Part shown: piece after piece, positions 1 to 6,109 of the stretch
Layout: each line of letters starts with the position of its first letter
How positions within the stretch are numbered: position 1 is the first letter of the stretch
Assembly: GCA_002792495.1 (NCBI GenBank)
Contig: PFOK01000001.1
Location: 1 to 6,177 of the forward strand
Reading direction: 5' to 3'
Length of the DNA stretch: 6,177 nucleotides
DNA from: Candidatus Peregrinibacteria bacterium CG_4_10_14_0_2_um_filter_43_11
GTDB taxonomy: Bacteria; Patescibacteriota; Gracilibacteria; UM-FILTER-43-11
Translations under genes and position numbers: made by a program
The notes under the pieces: generated by a model
The model's database searches: none
What the model was told of the DNA's origin: nothing
The model's input: the letters and a program-made list of their open reading frames with translations, nothing else

Positions 1-28
1 ATTTAGGTATTGGAATTTGGTTATTTTT

Positions 29-64
29 AGATTAATTAGGTTAATTAGAGCAATTAGAATAATT
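29..64. repeat. 9-bp AT-rich tandem repeat, four units, directly upstream of a start codon
   Basis: Four consecutive 9-bp units are seen: AGATTAATT, AGGTTAATT, AGAGCAATT and AGAATAATT. Each starts with AG and ends with AATT, and the array stops one base before the ATG at 66. Bases 1-28 look like further degenerate units (ATTTAGG, ATTTGG). The array forms the leader of the glycosyltransferase gene and leaves no room for a Shine-Dalgarno sequence. It resembles in style, but not in period, the 7-bp arrays near and inside elp3. Confidence 0.7.
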
Positions 65-65
65 T

Positions 66-1136
66 ATGCAATACATCATTCCCGCCCTATCGGCCTTCGT
101 TCTCACACTGCTTTCTGTGTTGATAGTGCTGAAATTTTTCCCGAAAATCGGTTTGATGGATCGTCCGGATAAATACGGACTAAACAGAAAACCAATCCCC
201 TACCCGGGGGGAATTTTGTTGTACTTCGTCTTCGTCGCACTGGCTTTGATTTTTTTCGATCCGACCGTAAAATTAATCGGGCTTATTGTAGGGGGAGGCC
301 TATTGGTACTGGTGAATTTTATCGATGATCGCATCAATTTACCGCCTTGGTTCAGACTGATCGTCCAACTGACTGTCGCACTCATCATGGTAGGAGTGGG
401 CATTGGGATTGAAACGATCACCAACCCTTTCGGGGGTCACATCGATTTAAGCCAGTTACAATTAACCATAGTCATTGGTACTTTTTCAAAAACGATTCTA
501 CTCCTTTCAGGACTCTTCACCATTGCCTGGATTCTTTTGATTGTAAACACCATGAACTGGCTGGATGGCATCCCGGGAATGACCAGCGGCATCACCGTGA
601 TCGGTGGATTAACCCTTTTCTTTTTAAGCATTTCAAAAATCGTCAATCAACCCGATGTAGCCATGCTCGCACTAATCATCGCCATGATCGCCCTGGCCTT
701 CTGGTGTTTTGATTTTTATCCGCCAAAAATCCTCATGGGAGATTCGGGATCAATGTTGCTCGGCTTGTTACTGGCGGTAACCGCTATTTTTTCCGGCGGA
801 AAAATCGCGACCGCTTTTTTAATCCTCGGCTTTCCCATTCTGGATGCACTGTATGTCATCACTTACCGAATTCTGAATAAACAAGCCCCCTGGAAAGGCG
901 GCGAATGGGATCACCAAAGAAAAGCGGTTCACCTGCATCATCGGTTACTGCATTTTGGACTCAGCGAAAAACAGGCGCTTCTTGTCATTTACGCCCTATG
1001 CGCGACATTCGGAATCATCGCTCTATTTTTAGGCACGCGAGGCAAATTCTGGGCCATCATCGTCATCGCGTTCCTGTCGTTCATGCTGGGAATATTACTG
1101 CGGGCGAAAGGTAAAAAAATTGATTATTTGGGATAG
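66..1136 (+). CDS. WecA/TagO-type polyprenyl-phosphate sugar-1-phosphate transferase (MraY/GT4 family), integral membrane
   Basis: This family moves a HexNAc-1-phosphate from a UDP-sugar onto undecaprenyl phosphate at the inner face of the membrane, the first step in making cell-surface glycans. The 356-aa protein is mostly hydrophobic, with about 10-11 predicted membrane segments, the usual size and topology. Family motifs appear in order: PxPYPGG at about 43-49, the Mg-binding FIDDR with D87 and D88, NTMNWLDG with N161, N164 and D167, MGDSGS with D226, and a cytoplasmic loop with HLHHRL at 289-294. The histidine-rich HHRL loop and the lack of MraY signatures favour a WecA/TagO-like enzyme over MraY; the exact sugar cannot be read. 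The usual DGxDG motif is DGIPG here, with Pro at 170. ATG 66 is the first possible start, since an in-frame TAA lies at 60-62. No Shine-Dalgarno is visible. The 3' end overlaps the convergent gene by 13 bp. Confidence 0.92.
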   Translation: MQYIIPALSAFVLTLLSVLIVLKFFPKIGLMDRPDKYGLNRKPIPYPGGILLYFVFVALALIFFDPTVKLIGLIVGGGLLVLVNFIDDRINLPPWFRLIVQLTVALIMVGVGIGIETITNPFGGHIDLSQLQLTIVIGTFSKTILLLSGLFTIAWILLIVNTMNWLDGIPGMTSGITVIGGLTLFFLSISKIVNQPDVAMLALIIAMIALAFWCFDFYPPKILMGDSGSMLLGLLLAVTAIFSGGKIATAFLILGFPILDALYVITYRILNKQAPWKGGEWDHQRKAVHLHHRLLHFGLSEKQALLVIYALCATFGIIALFLGTRGKFWAIIVIAFLSFMLGILLRAKGKKIDYLG

Positions 1137-2020
1137 GAGGTCAAGTAGATTCTCACTTTCTCGTTGTTAACAGCAGACAAAGAAGAAGAGTCAATATCCT
1201 CAAATTCTCCATCTGAAGGATCATATATCATAAAGCTGCGACTTCGGTCAGAATTTTGAACCTCGAGTAAATCAACACCATCAATATTAAATTCACGATT
1301 AACAATCCCCCCACGTGTCATCACTTCTTTAACAGCAAGTACTCTCTGATATTCGACAAGACGTGAATCAGTCAAAAGCTCCAATAGCTCTTCCTCCGAC
1401 TTTCCTTCAAACTCGGGGGGAGGAACAGTGGGATTATCAACAAGTTGTTTTAAACGGGAAGGCAATATGTTTCTTGCTTTTTCAAATCTTTTTCCCAGCC
1501 AATACGCTTGCCAAGCCTCCCAAATCTGACTCACGCTTTTTCCTGAAAACAACATGCGTAATTCCCTAATTAGACGCCTGTCCTGATTCAACTGAATGAT
1601 ACCATCACGTGCCAAAGATTCTAAAATGTGCTGTGTAGCAGGCAATTTAAGAGCGATGGCTCTATAAAGTATTTCCACATCTAAATCGGATTCCTTTTCA
1701 AGAATCCCCATCAATGTTTTAAAAATAAAAGGCCAACTTTCAATGATTTTCATATCAAGTTCTTGCCCCTTCACCATAGGATAATCAAAAATAAAATTGC
1801 CTTCCTTTGAGCGATGAATTGAATTAACCTTGCCTGTCTCTTTTTCATGTTGAAATTCGGCCAATCGTTTTATAAAACGCTCAGGAAGCGTAAGAGTTAA
1901 AAGCTGAGCGTGTTCGTGATCATAACCGGCAGATTCTTCTAAAAAAGTATGAGCCCGTTCCATTTCATCTGTTTTTAAACTTTCTGACCGATCGATGTTT
2001 GACTGAAACTCAACTGACAT
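1124..2020 (-). CDS. unrecognised 298-aa cytosolic protein
   Basis: I do not recognise this family. The protein is soluble-looking and rich in charged residues, with no signal peptide or membrane segment. Residues about 110-150 (ILYRAIALKLPATQHILE, then ARDGIIQL and a DRR turn) read like a helix-turn-helix followed by a wing, so a winged-helix DNA-binding segment is possible but weak. The C-terminal part has an acidic stretch (DGEFEDIDSSS, about 270-280). The frame can be opened at a TTG at 2074 that overlaps the TGA of the upstream hydrolase gene (TTGA), giving 316 aa. I prefer the ATG at 2020 because the TTG lies inside a good -35 box and the first transcribed base should fall near 2039. 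The gene lies 50 bp downstream of the hydrolase gene on the same strand, so it may also be read from that gene's promoter. It ends inside the last codons of the glycosyltransferase gene on the other strand. Confidence 0.75.
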   Translation of the reverse strand: MSVEFQSNIDRSESLKTDEMERAHTFLEESAGYDHEHAQLLTLTLPERFIKRLAEFQHEKETGKVNSIHRSKEGNFIFDYPMVKGQELDMKIIESWPFIFKTLMGILEKESDLDVEILYRAIALKLPATQHILESLARDGIIQLNQDRRLIRELRMLFSGKSVSQIWEAWQAYWLGKRFEKARNILPSRLKQLVDNPTVPPPEFEGKSEEELLELLTDSRLVEYQRVLAVKEVMTRGGIVNREFNIDGVDLLEVQNSDRSRSFMIYDPSDGEFEDIDSSSLSAVNNEKVRIYLTSYPK

Positions 2021-2045
2021 AACATAAAAGATTATCAATCTTCTA

Positions 2046-2074
2046 ATTATAGCAGATTTAAGCCGAGAAATCAA
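2046..2074 (-). promoter_or_regulatory. extended -10 sigma70-type promoter for the 298-aa gene
   Basis: Reading the - strand, TTGATT at 2074-2069 is followed by 17 bases and TATAAT at 2051-2046. The bases just before the -10 give TGCTATAAT, a consensus extended -10. Transcription would start near 2039, about 19 bases before the ATG at 2020. The -35 overlaps the stop codon of the upstream hydrolase gene. No Shine-Dalgarno sequence follows. Confidence 0.65.
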
Positions 2075-3204
2075 TATTTATCACCCCTAACAGCGCAAAC
2101 CAGAGCCAGTTTTAAAAACTCTTTTAAGTCTCCTTTTTGTTCAGGAGTCATGCTGGTAAATGGAAAAGCGTGTCCAAAATGATCGGACTGAACCACCTGA
2201 CGAACATCAGCCCCTACTTTTTTTGATTGCATATAAACCGACAATTGATCAATAAGCCCCCGTGTCATCAATCGGTCATGAACACCCCGAAAGAAAGAAA
2301 AAGGAATTCCTTCAGCACAATGGTCTTCTTCCAGCATAGCGGCTAATTTTCTTCGCTGATGTAAGGTGATGACATGAAATTCACGCGCGCTATCCGGAAC
2401 AGTTCTTTTAAAAGCCTCTGAGTCAAAAGATCCATGCATCATAATGTCATGATGTTCCGGAGAAGTAAGGCCAAGATTCCCGGAAGAACGGCCGCAGGCG
2501 GTGGCAACAGGCTGATGCAAAGAACGCATTAACGGTTTTTGAACTGCCCCGAAAAAAGAGGGGTTCCAAAATGCACGAGGTAAATCACTGGCAGGAGCCA
2601 GCTGAATAACATGTTTTACTTCATGACGTGTGTGTTTTGACTGAGCATACTGACGAATCGTATGAAGCACGTGAATATCATAAGTTCCAGCCATGGAATG
2701 CCCCATTAAAACAATACGACTGGACAATCGATGCGATTCTAAAAGACGGGTCACTATGGCAGACGCGTCTTCCATTTTATCCGACCAACTCACCCGATTG
2801 ATATGAGGCAATCCTGTTTTTGAATTCAAATATTCCGGTGTTCCTTTCCCGGCCACATTTAAACCTAAAATCTGAGGATTAGTTGCTCCAACCTCTTGTA
2901 GTGCCTCTAAAAGAACTTCCATAAAAACGCCATCGGCACCGGCCGTCGTCTCAGACCATCCCCAAAAATCCACCACAGAAAGATCCGGTTTTTTGTTTGG
3001 GTCTGCAGTAATACTACGAAGGGCACGACGATTGGTTACAAAAGAATCTTTTTGTAATCCAAAGCCATCATGGAGTTTGGTGAACCAGACATATTTTTGG
3101 CCATTAACACTCAGATCACCCTGAGCTTCCCAGTAATAACCACCGGGGCCACTCGGGTTAACAACCCAAGCGTCATGTAGGGATTCTAAATGATTGGAGG
3201 GCAT
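2071..3204 (-). CDS. alpha/beta-hydrolase-fold protein, probable serine hydrolase
   Basis: This 377-aa protein looks like a cytosolic serine esterase, lipase or peptidase of the alpha/beta-hydrolase fold; the substrate is not readable. The nucleophile elbow is GHSMAG at 168-173, after a hydrophobic strand (RIVLM), making S170 the likely nucleophile. LNVAGKGTPE at about 115-124 sits where many family members have the DxPGxGxS loop. FRGVHDRLMT at 305-314 offers D310 as the acid, and SDHFGHAF at 340-347 offers H342 or H345 as the base, so a full Ser-Asp-His triad is visible in the right order. Residues 1-75 form an extra N-terminal part with a GGYYWEAQG strand. A longer form starting at a TTG at 3267 would add 21 residues, but that TTG is the first three bases of a perfect TTGACA -35 box, so I chose the ATG at 3204. 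No Shine-Dalgarno is visible. It is followed on the same strand by the 298-aa gene. Confidence 0.8.
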   Translation of the reverse strand: MPSNHLESLHDAWVVNPSGPGGYYWEAQGDLSVNGQKYVWFTKLHDGFGLQKDSFVTNRRALRSITADPNKKPDLSVVDFWGWSETTAGADGVFMEVLLEALQEVGATNPQILGLNVAGKGTPEYLNSKTGLPHINRVSWSDKMEDASAIVTRLLESHRLSSRIVLMGHSMAGTYDIHVLHTIRQYAQSKHTRHEVKHVIQLAPASDLPRAFWNPSFFGAVQKPLMRSLHQPVATACGRSSGNLGLTSPEHHDIMMHGSFDSEAFKRTVPDSAREFHVITLHQRRKLAAMLEEDHCAEGIPFSFFRGVHDRLMTRGLIDQLSVYMQSKKVGADVRQVVQSDHFGHAFPFTSMTPEQKGDLKEFLKLALVCAVRGDKY

Positions 3205-3239
3205 TTTAGAAAAAGGGCAACAAAAAAGGGAGGAGAGTA

Positions 3240-3267
3240 ATTTTAACTCAAAAAAATATTTTGTCAA
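3240..3267 (-). promoter_or_regulatory. sigma70-type promoter for the alpha/beta-hydrolase gene
   Basis: On the - strand a perfect TTGACA (3267-3262) is followed by 16 bases and TAAAAT (3245-3240), five of six matches to TATAAT. Transcription would begin near 3233, about 29 bases before the ATG at 3204. The leader is pyrimidine-rich (CTCTCCTCCC followed by a T run) and lacks a Shine-Dalgarno sequence. Confidence 0.7.
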
Positions 3268-3288
3268 TAAAAACTATCAAAATACACT
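3261..3288 (+). promoter_or_regulatory. possible divergent promoter for elp3
   Basis: TTGTCA at 3261-3266 (five of six to the -35 consensus) is followed by 16 bases and TACACT at 3283-3288 (four of six to the -10). It uses the complement of the hydrolase -35 box, so the two promoters would be back to back and share bases. A second -10-like TACAAT lies at 3298-3303 without a good -35. The region is AT-rich, so chance matches are likely. Confidence 0.3.
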
Positions 3289-3315
3289 CAAAACAAGTAC
3301 AATAACACCACGTTT

Positions 3316-3350
3316 AAAAATTGAAAATTCCAAATTTAAAATTACAAAAT
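3316..3350. repeat. 7-bp AT-rich tandem repeat in the elp3 leader
   Basis: Five units of seven bases run into the start codon: AAAAATT, GAAAATT, CCAAATT, TAAAATT and ACAAAAT. The consensus NAAAATT is the same as that of the array inside elp3 at 4578-4612. The array occupies the place of a ribosome binding site, so the elp3 leader is an A/T-rich, Shine-Dalgarno-free stretch. Confidence 0.65.
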
Positions 3351-4992
3351 GAATATCTACTCCGTCCGTAAATCGCTGATTCCACTGGCCAAAAAAATCA
3401 TTCAGGAATGCGTGACTGTTTCGGATTTAAATGAAGACAAGCTCAAAAAAATCCGCAACAAGTGGACAAAAAAAAATGGGGGAATCCTGCCCAAAAATCT
3501 GGAACTGATCCAGGCCTATGCGGAACTTCTGGAAAAAGGAAAAATTGAGAACACACCGGGTGTTTTAGAAGTGATTCAAAAACGAAAAGTACGTACCCTT
3601 TCGGGTATCGCGAACATCACCGTGTTAACAAAAGATCTAGGATGCCCAGGACAATGCATCTACTGCCCCGCGGAAAAAGGAATGCCAAAAAGTTACCTGA
3701 GCAACGAACCGGCCATGATGCGCGCGGTACGCAACGAATTCAGCGCGTACAAACAGGTCAAAACCCGACTGAATGGATTGGTGGCTCAGGGACATGACAT
3801 CACTAAAATCGACATCCGCACCGCCGGAGGAACCTGGGGAGCTATCCCCCTTTGGTATCAGGAAGAATTTTTGAAAGGCATTTTTTTGGGATTAAACGAA
3901 GGACCAGGTGCCCTAACGGCAAATTTCAAATTTCTAATTTCTAATTTCAAATTAGAGGATTTAATTAAACAAAATGAAACGGCGAATTGTCGCTGTGTGG
4001 GGCTATGGGTAGAAACACGGCCGGACTGGGTAAATGAAGAGGAATTAAAGCGACTTCGAAGCTATGGTGTAACAGGCATTGAGCTCGGCATTCAAACCAC
4101 GGACGATAAAGTAAATGCCTTTTGCAAACGCGGCCATGGCCTCAAGGAATCGATCGAAGCGACAAAGCTATGCCGTGATGTGGGATTAAAAATTTGCTAC
4201 CATCTGATGCCGAATTTACCCACCGCGACGCTGGAATCCGATCTCAAATCAGGACGCGATCTATTTGAAATGGAAGGCCTCCGTCCCGATTACCTCAAGG
4301 TATATCCTTGTGTCGTCATTCAGCAGAGCCCGTTGGCGGAAATGATCAAAGAAGATAAGGAAGTTCACACAGCCTACACGGATGAAAAATTGATCAACGT
4401 CATCGCCGAAATCAAAGGGAGCGTTCCCGAATACTGCCGAATCATTCGCATCATCCGTGATATCCCCGCGGAAAGCATCATGATAGGGTCAAAAAAATCA
4501 AATTTGCGCCAAATAATGCAACGCCGGGGAATCACCTGTCGATGTATCCGATGCCGTGAAATTCAGGATCTGAATTTCAAAATTGAAAATTCAAAATTGA
4601 AAATTCAAAATTATAAAGCGAATGAAGGAGAGGAAGTCTTTATAAGCATCGAGGAACCAAAGCTGGATAAATTAATCGGATTATGTCGATTGCGATTACC
4701 AAAAAAACCGAATGACGGGATTTTTCCGGAGCTCAAAAACGTCGCGCTCGTGCGGGAACTGCATGTGTACGGACGTCAAAAAACATTAAATGAAAAAAAG
4801 GGAATGGATTCCAAAACTCAACACTTGGGCATTGGAAAGCAATTGATGGCGGAGGCCGAAAAAATCGCCAAAAAGGCGGGATACAAAAAAATAGCCGTCA
4901 TCGCCGCCATCGGCACACGGGAATATTACAAAAAACTAGGCTATGAATTAGAAGGAACGTATATGATGAAAAAACTAGCACCTGCCGACTAA
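3349..4992 (+). CDS. elp3: Elp3-family tRNA U34 carboxymethyltransferase (radical SAM plus GNAT acetyltransferase)
   Basis: Elp3 uses a 4Fe-4S cluster, S-adenosylmethionine and acetyl-CoA to build the cm5 side chain on wobble uridine 34 of certain tRNAs. In eukaryotes it is the catalytic subunit of Elongator; in archaea and some bacteria it acts alone. This 547-aa protein has the whole architecture: a basic N-terminal region (about 1-80), the cluster motif GCPGQCIYCP with C99, C103 and C106 (CX3CX2C), GGTWGAIP at 160-167, ETRPDW at 222-227, HLMPNLP at 285-291, a cysteine-rich CRCIRCRE segment at 397-404, RELHVYG at 469-475, the acetyl-CoA loop QHLGIGKQLM at 491-500, and GTREYYKKLGYE at 522-533. 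Two in-frame repeat arrays add about 13 residues at 191-203 and about 16 at 408-423, both between conserved blocks. ATG 3349 is the first start after an in-frame TAA at 3337-3339. No Shine-Dalgarno is seen. Confidence 0.96.
   Translation: MNIYSVRKSLIPLAKKIIQECVTVSDLNEDKLKKIRNKWTKKNGGILPKNLELIQAYAELLEKGKIENTPGVLEVIQKRKVRTLSGIANITVLTKDLGCPGQCIYCPAEKGMPKSYLSNEPAMMRAVRNEFSAYKQVKTRLNGLVAQGHDITKIDIRTAGGTWGAIPLWYQEEFLKGIFLGLNEGPGALTANFKFLISNFKLEDLIKQNETANCRCVGLWVETRPDWVNEEELKRLRSYGVTGIELGIQTTDDKVNAFCKRGHGLKESIEATKLCRDVGLKICYHLMPNLPTATLESDLKSGRDLFEMEGLRPDYLKVYPCVVIQQSPLAEMIKEDKEVHTAYTDEKLINVIAEIKGSVPEYCRIIRIIRDIPAESIMIGSKKSNLRQIMQRRGITCRCIRCREIQDLNFKIENSKLKIQNYKANEGEEVFISIEEPKLDKLIGLCRLRLPKKPNDGIFPELKNVALVRELHVYGRQKTLNEKKGMDSKTQHLGIGKQLMAEAEKIAKKAGYKKIAVIAAIGTREYYKKLGYELEGTYMMKKLAPAD
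3921..3953. repeat. 7-bp tandem repeat inside elp3, in frame (first insert)
   Basis: Units AAATTTC, AAATTTC, TAATTTC, TAATTTC and a partial AAATT run without interruption and encode roughly ANFKFLISNFKL (residues 191-202). On the opposite strand the units read GAAATTA or GAAATTT, close to the GAAAATT unit of the other two arrays. The surrounding codons are more GC-rich and less regular. The insert lies between the GGTWGAIP and ETRPD blocks of the radical SAM domain. Confidence 0.8.
4578..4612. repeat. 7-bp tandem repeat inside elp3, in frame (second insert)
   Basis: Five perfect heptamers alternate: CAAAATT, GAAAATT, CAAAATT, GAAAATT, CAAAATT. They are preceded by GAATTT, so 4572-4592 is also a near-perfect inverted repeat (GAATTTCAA against TTGAAAATTC). 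They encode the Lys/Ile/Asn-rich stretch at residues 408-423. This is the linker between the cysteine-rich end of the radical SAM domain and the first strand of the acetyltransferase domain (EEVFISIEEP), a place likely to tolerate extra residues. Confidence 0.85.
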
Positions 4993-5009
4993 ACCTTTCT
5001 GAGCAAAAT

Positions 5010-5102
5010 CTATGCATTCCTAAACATCAGCACATAGCTATGATCATAACCATATCCATAAATTTCACATTTCTTCTGGAATAAATTAGACCGCCCGGTG
5101 CA
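5010..5102 (-). pseudogene. in-frame continuation after the TAA at 5103; possible remnant of a 70-codon gene
   Basis: Immediately after the TAA that ends the 39-codon frame, the same frame continues for 30 sense codons and stops at TAG (5012-5010). The translation includes LFQKKCEIYGYGYDHSYVLM, which has a Gly-Tyr pattern unlike random translation of AT-rich DNA. One nonsense change would explain the whole 5010-5222 stretch as a 70-codon gene. Alternatively the smaller frame is the real gene and this part is chance. There is no start codon placed to express this segment alone, apart from an ATG near its end. Confidence 0.3.
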
Positions 5103-5222
5103 TTAAAAAAATTCCTCTAAAAAATGCCGAACCAAAGGCTGGATATAACGAACGTCATCCGATTCAAACTCCGATGAAAGTTCCCCATCTTTCGTGTTGT
5201 CTAAAAGTATAAATGATTTCAT
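5103..5222 (-). CDS. possible small protein, 39 aa, or the 5' part of a broken gene
   Basis: From an ATG at 5222, 39 sense codons are read before TAA at 5103-5105. The peptide starts MKSFILLDNTKDGELSS and ends VRHFLEEFF; its mixed acidic and hydrophobic make-up looks like protein rather than AT-rich noise. Two in-frame TAA codons lie a few codons upstream, so ATG 5222 is the only start. It begins 51 bp after the stop of the 253-aa gene on the same strand, so co-transcription is plausible; I see no good promoter of its own. I do not recognise the peptide. The frame stays open for 30 more codons after the TAA (see 5010-5102). Confidence 0.35.
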   Translation of the reverse strand: MKSFILLDNTKDGELSSEFESDDVRYIQPLVRHFLEEFF

Positions 5223-5273
5223 CTGTATAGGGTTTTATTATGTCTAATATACGTGCATATAGGATATACATTT

Positions 5274-6035
5274 TTACCCTTCTCTCATCATTCTTAATGC
5301 TACTTCTGCTTTAAGATTGCGACAGGTATAAATTTGAGAAGAACCACCCATTCTATCCGTGAGAACTCGCTGAAAAGCGATTCTTGTTCTTTCAAATTTT
5401 GCCGGATCAAGCACCGGAACACTAACGGCAATTCTAGAACCTTCGGTTACAATGATAGCTCCTTTTCCACCGGTTAACCTACCGGGCTCTTGTACGACAG
5501 CATCAGGAACATTTTCACAATAAGAAAAAGTACGTGCATGAATTTCTCCATCACCATTTACTTGCTCAGCATTCCCTTGATCGATCGGAAATAATGCGAG
5601 TATTTGTTGACATAGACGTCTTGGAGATAAGACATTCCCCAATGTAAGAGGTTTGAAATCATCGTTTGGCAATACCACATTTCCTCCTTGATCATCAGTT
5701 AGCTCGATAGAAACACTGACTATGCCAAGTCCTAATTGTTCAACATAATCATTCAGGCGTAAACGAACACCAATCACCCTTCTCATCCGTTCGTGATCAT
5801 AGGCTTTTAACTGCCTTTCAAGCGCCCAGAGTGGTGGACGAACCCCGTCCTTGGGCATGTGACTGTGACTTGCGAAAGAAGTTCCTAAATCATAATGCGC
5901 TTCATCAGCATAAGCATATAATCCATCTGCTGCCTCCGCGATCATATTTATCTGACATGCACCATCATCGTATGAGTAAGAAAGTGGAGAGCTATTATAC
6001 CCCAGAATAAGTTGTGTTTCACCTGATTTACTCAT
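5274..6035 (-). CDS. unrecognised 253-aa soluble protein
   Basis: I do not recognise this family. The protein has no signal peptide or membrane segment and reads as a folded alpha/beta protein. Alternating hydrophobic strands appear at about 101-112 (GLGIVSVSIELT) and 191-208 (KGAIIVTEG, then RIAVSVPVL), and helices at about 66-90 and 210-228. Histidines cluster at 47-59 (HYDLGTSFASHSH), but no known metal or catalytic motif is clear. ATG 6035 is the first start after an in-frame TAA and lies about 19 bases after a predicted transcription start. No Shine-Dalgarno is seen. It runs convergent to elp3, with 281 bp between their stops. Codon choice is less GC-rich than in elp3 and similar to the other two - strand genes, by eye only. 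Confidence 0.75.
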   Translation of the reverse strand: MSKSGETQLILGYNSSPLSYSYDDGACQINMIAEAADGLYAYADEAHYDLGTSFASHSHMPKDGVRPPLWALERQLKAYDHERMRRVIGVRLRLNDYVEQLGLGIVSVSIELTDDQGGNVVLPNDDFKPLTLGNVLSPRRLCQQILALFPIDQGNAEQVNGDGEIHARTFSYCENVPDAVVQEPGRLTGGKGAIIVTEGSRIAVSVPVLDPAKFERTRIAFQRVLTDRMGGSSQIYTCRNLKAEVALRMMREG

Positions 6036-6059
6036 GATTATTTGAGTTTAAAGGCAATC

Positions 6060-6088
6060 ATATTACCTCATTTGAATCGAGTTGTCAA
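6060..6088 (-). promoter_or_regulatory. sigma70-type promoter for the 253-aa gene
   Basis: On the - strand a perfect TTGACA (6088-6083) is followed by 17 bases and TAATAT (6065-6060), four of six to the -10 consensus. Transcription would begin near 6054, giving a leader of about 19 bases to the ATG at 6035, the same short Shine-Dalgarno-free arrangement as the 298-aa gene. Confidence 0.6.
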
Positions 6089-6109
6089 TTTCTAGTCTTG
6101 TCCAAATCT

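Noticed and set aside
32..60. Promoter-like TTAATT, 17 bp, TAGAAT before the glycosyltransferase gene
   Set aside because: The -10 matches five of six, but the -35 matches only three, it lies within a tandem repeat that creates such boxes by chance, and transcription would start at or after the ATG.
200..646. Open frames of 69-74 codons on the - strand inside the glycosyltransferase gene (200-424 and 437-646)
   Set aside because: They lie antisense to a clearly coding gene with intact motifs and their translations look like shadow reading; no promoter or recognisable domain.
905..1569. Open frames of 68-69 codons on the + strand at 905-1114 and 1363-1569
   Set aside because: The first is an out-of-frame shadow of the glycosyltransferase, the second is antisense to the 298-aa gene; neither has supporting signals.
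3645..3666. CX3CX2C in Elp3 as an unusual cluster motif, compared with the longer spacing in eukaryotic Elp3
   Set aside because: CX3CX2C is the standard radical SAM spacing and short spacing is normal for prokaryotic Elp3 proteins.
3316..4612. The heptamer arrays read as a CRISPR array
   Set aside because: Units are 7 bp and directly adjacent, with no spacers of constant length.
5039..5048. Perfect 10-bp palindrome TATGATCATA, considered as an operator or terminator stem
   Set aside because: Short, AT-rich, with no loop or T run, and within the possible coding remnant.
4993..5273. Rho-independent terminator between the convergent elp3 and 253-aa genes
   Set aside because: I see no GC-rich stem followed by a T run on either strand; the weak TATA-rich pairing at 5246-5262 has a mismatched centre.
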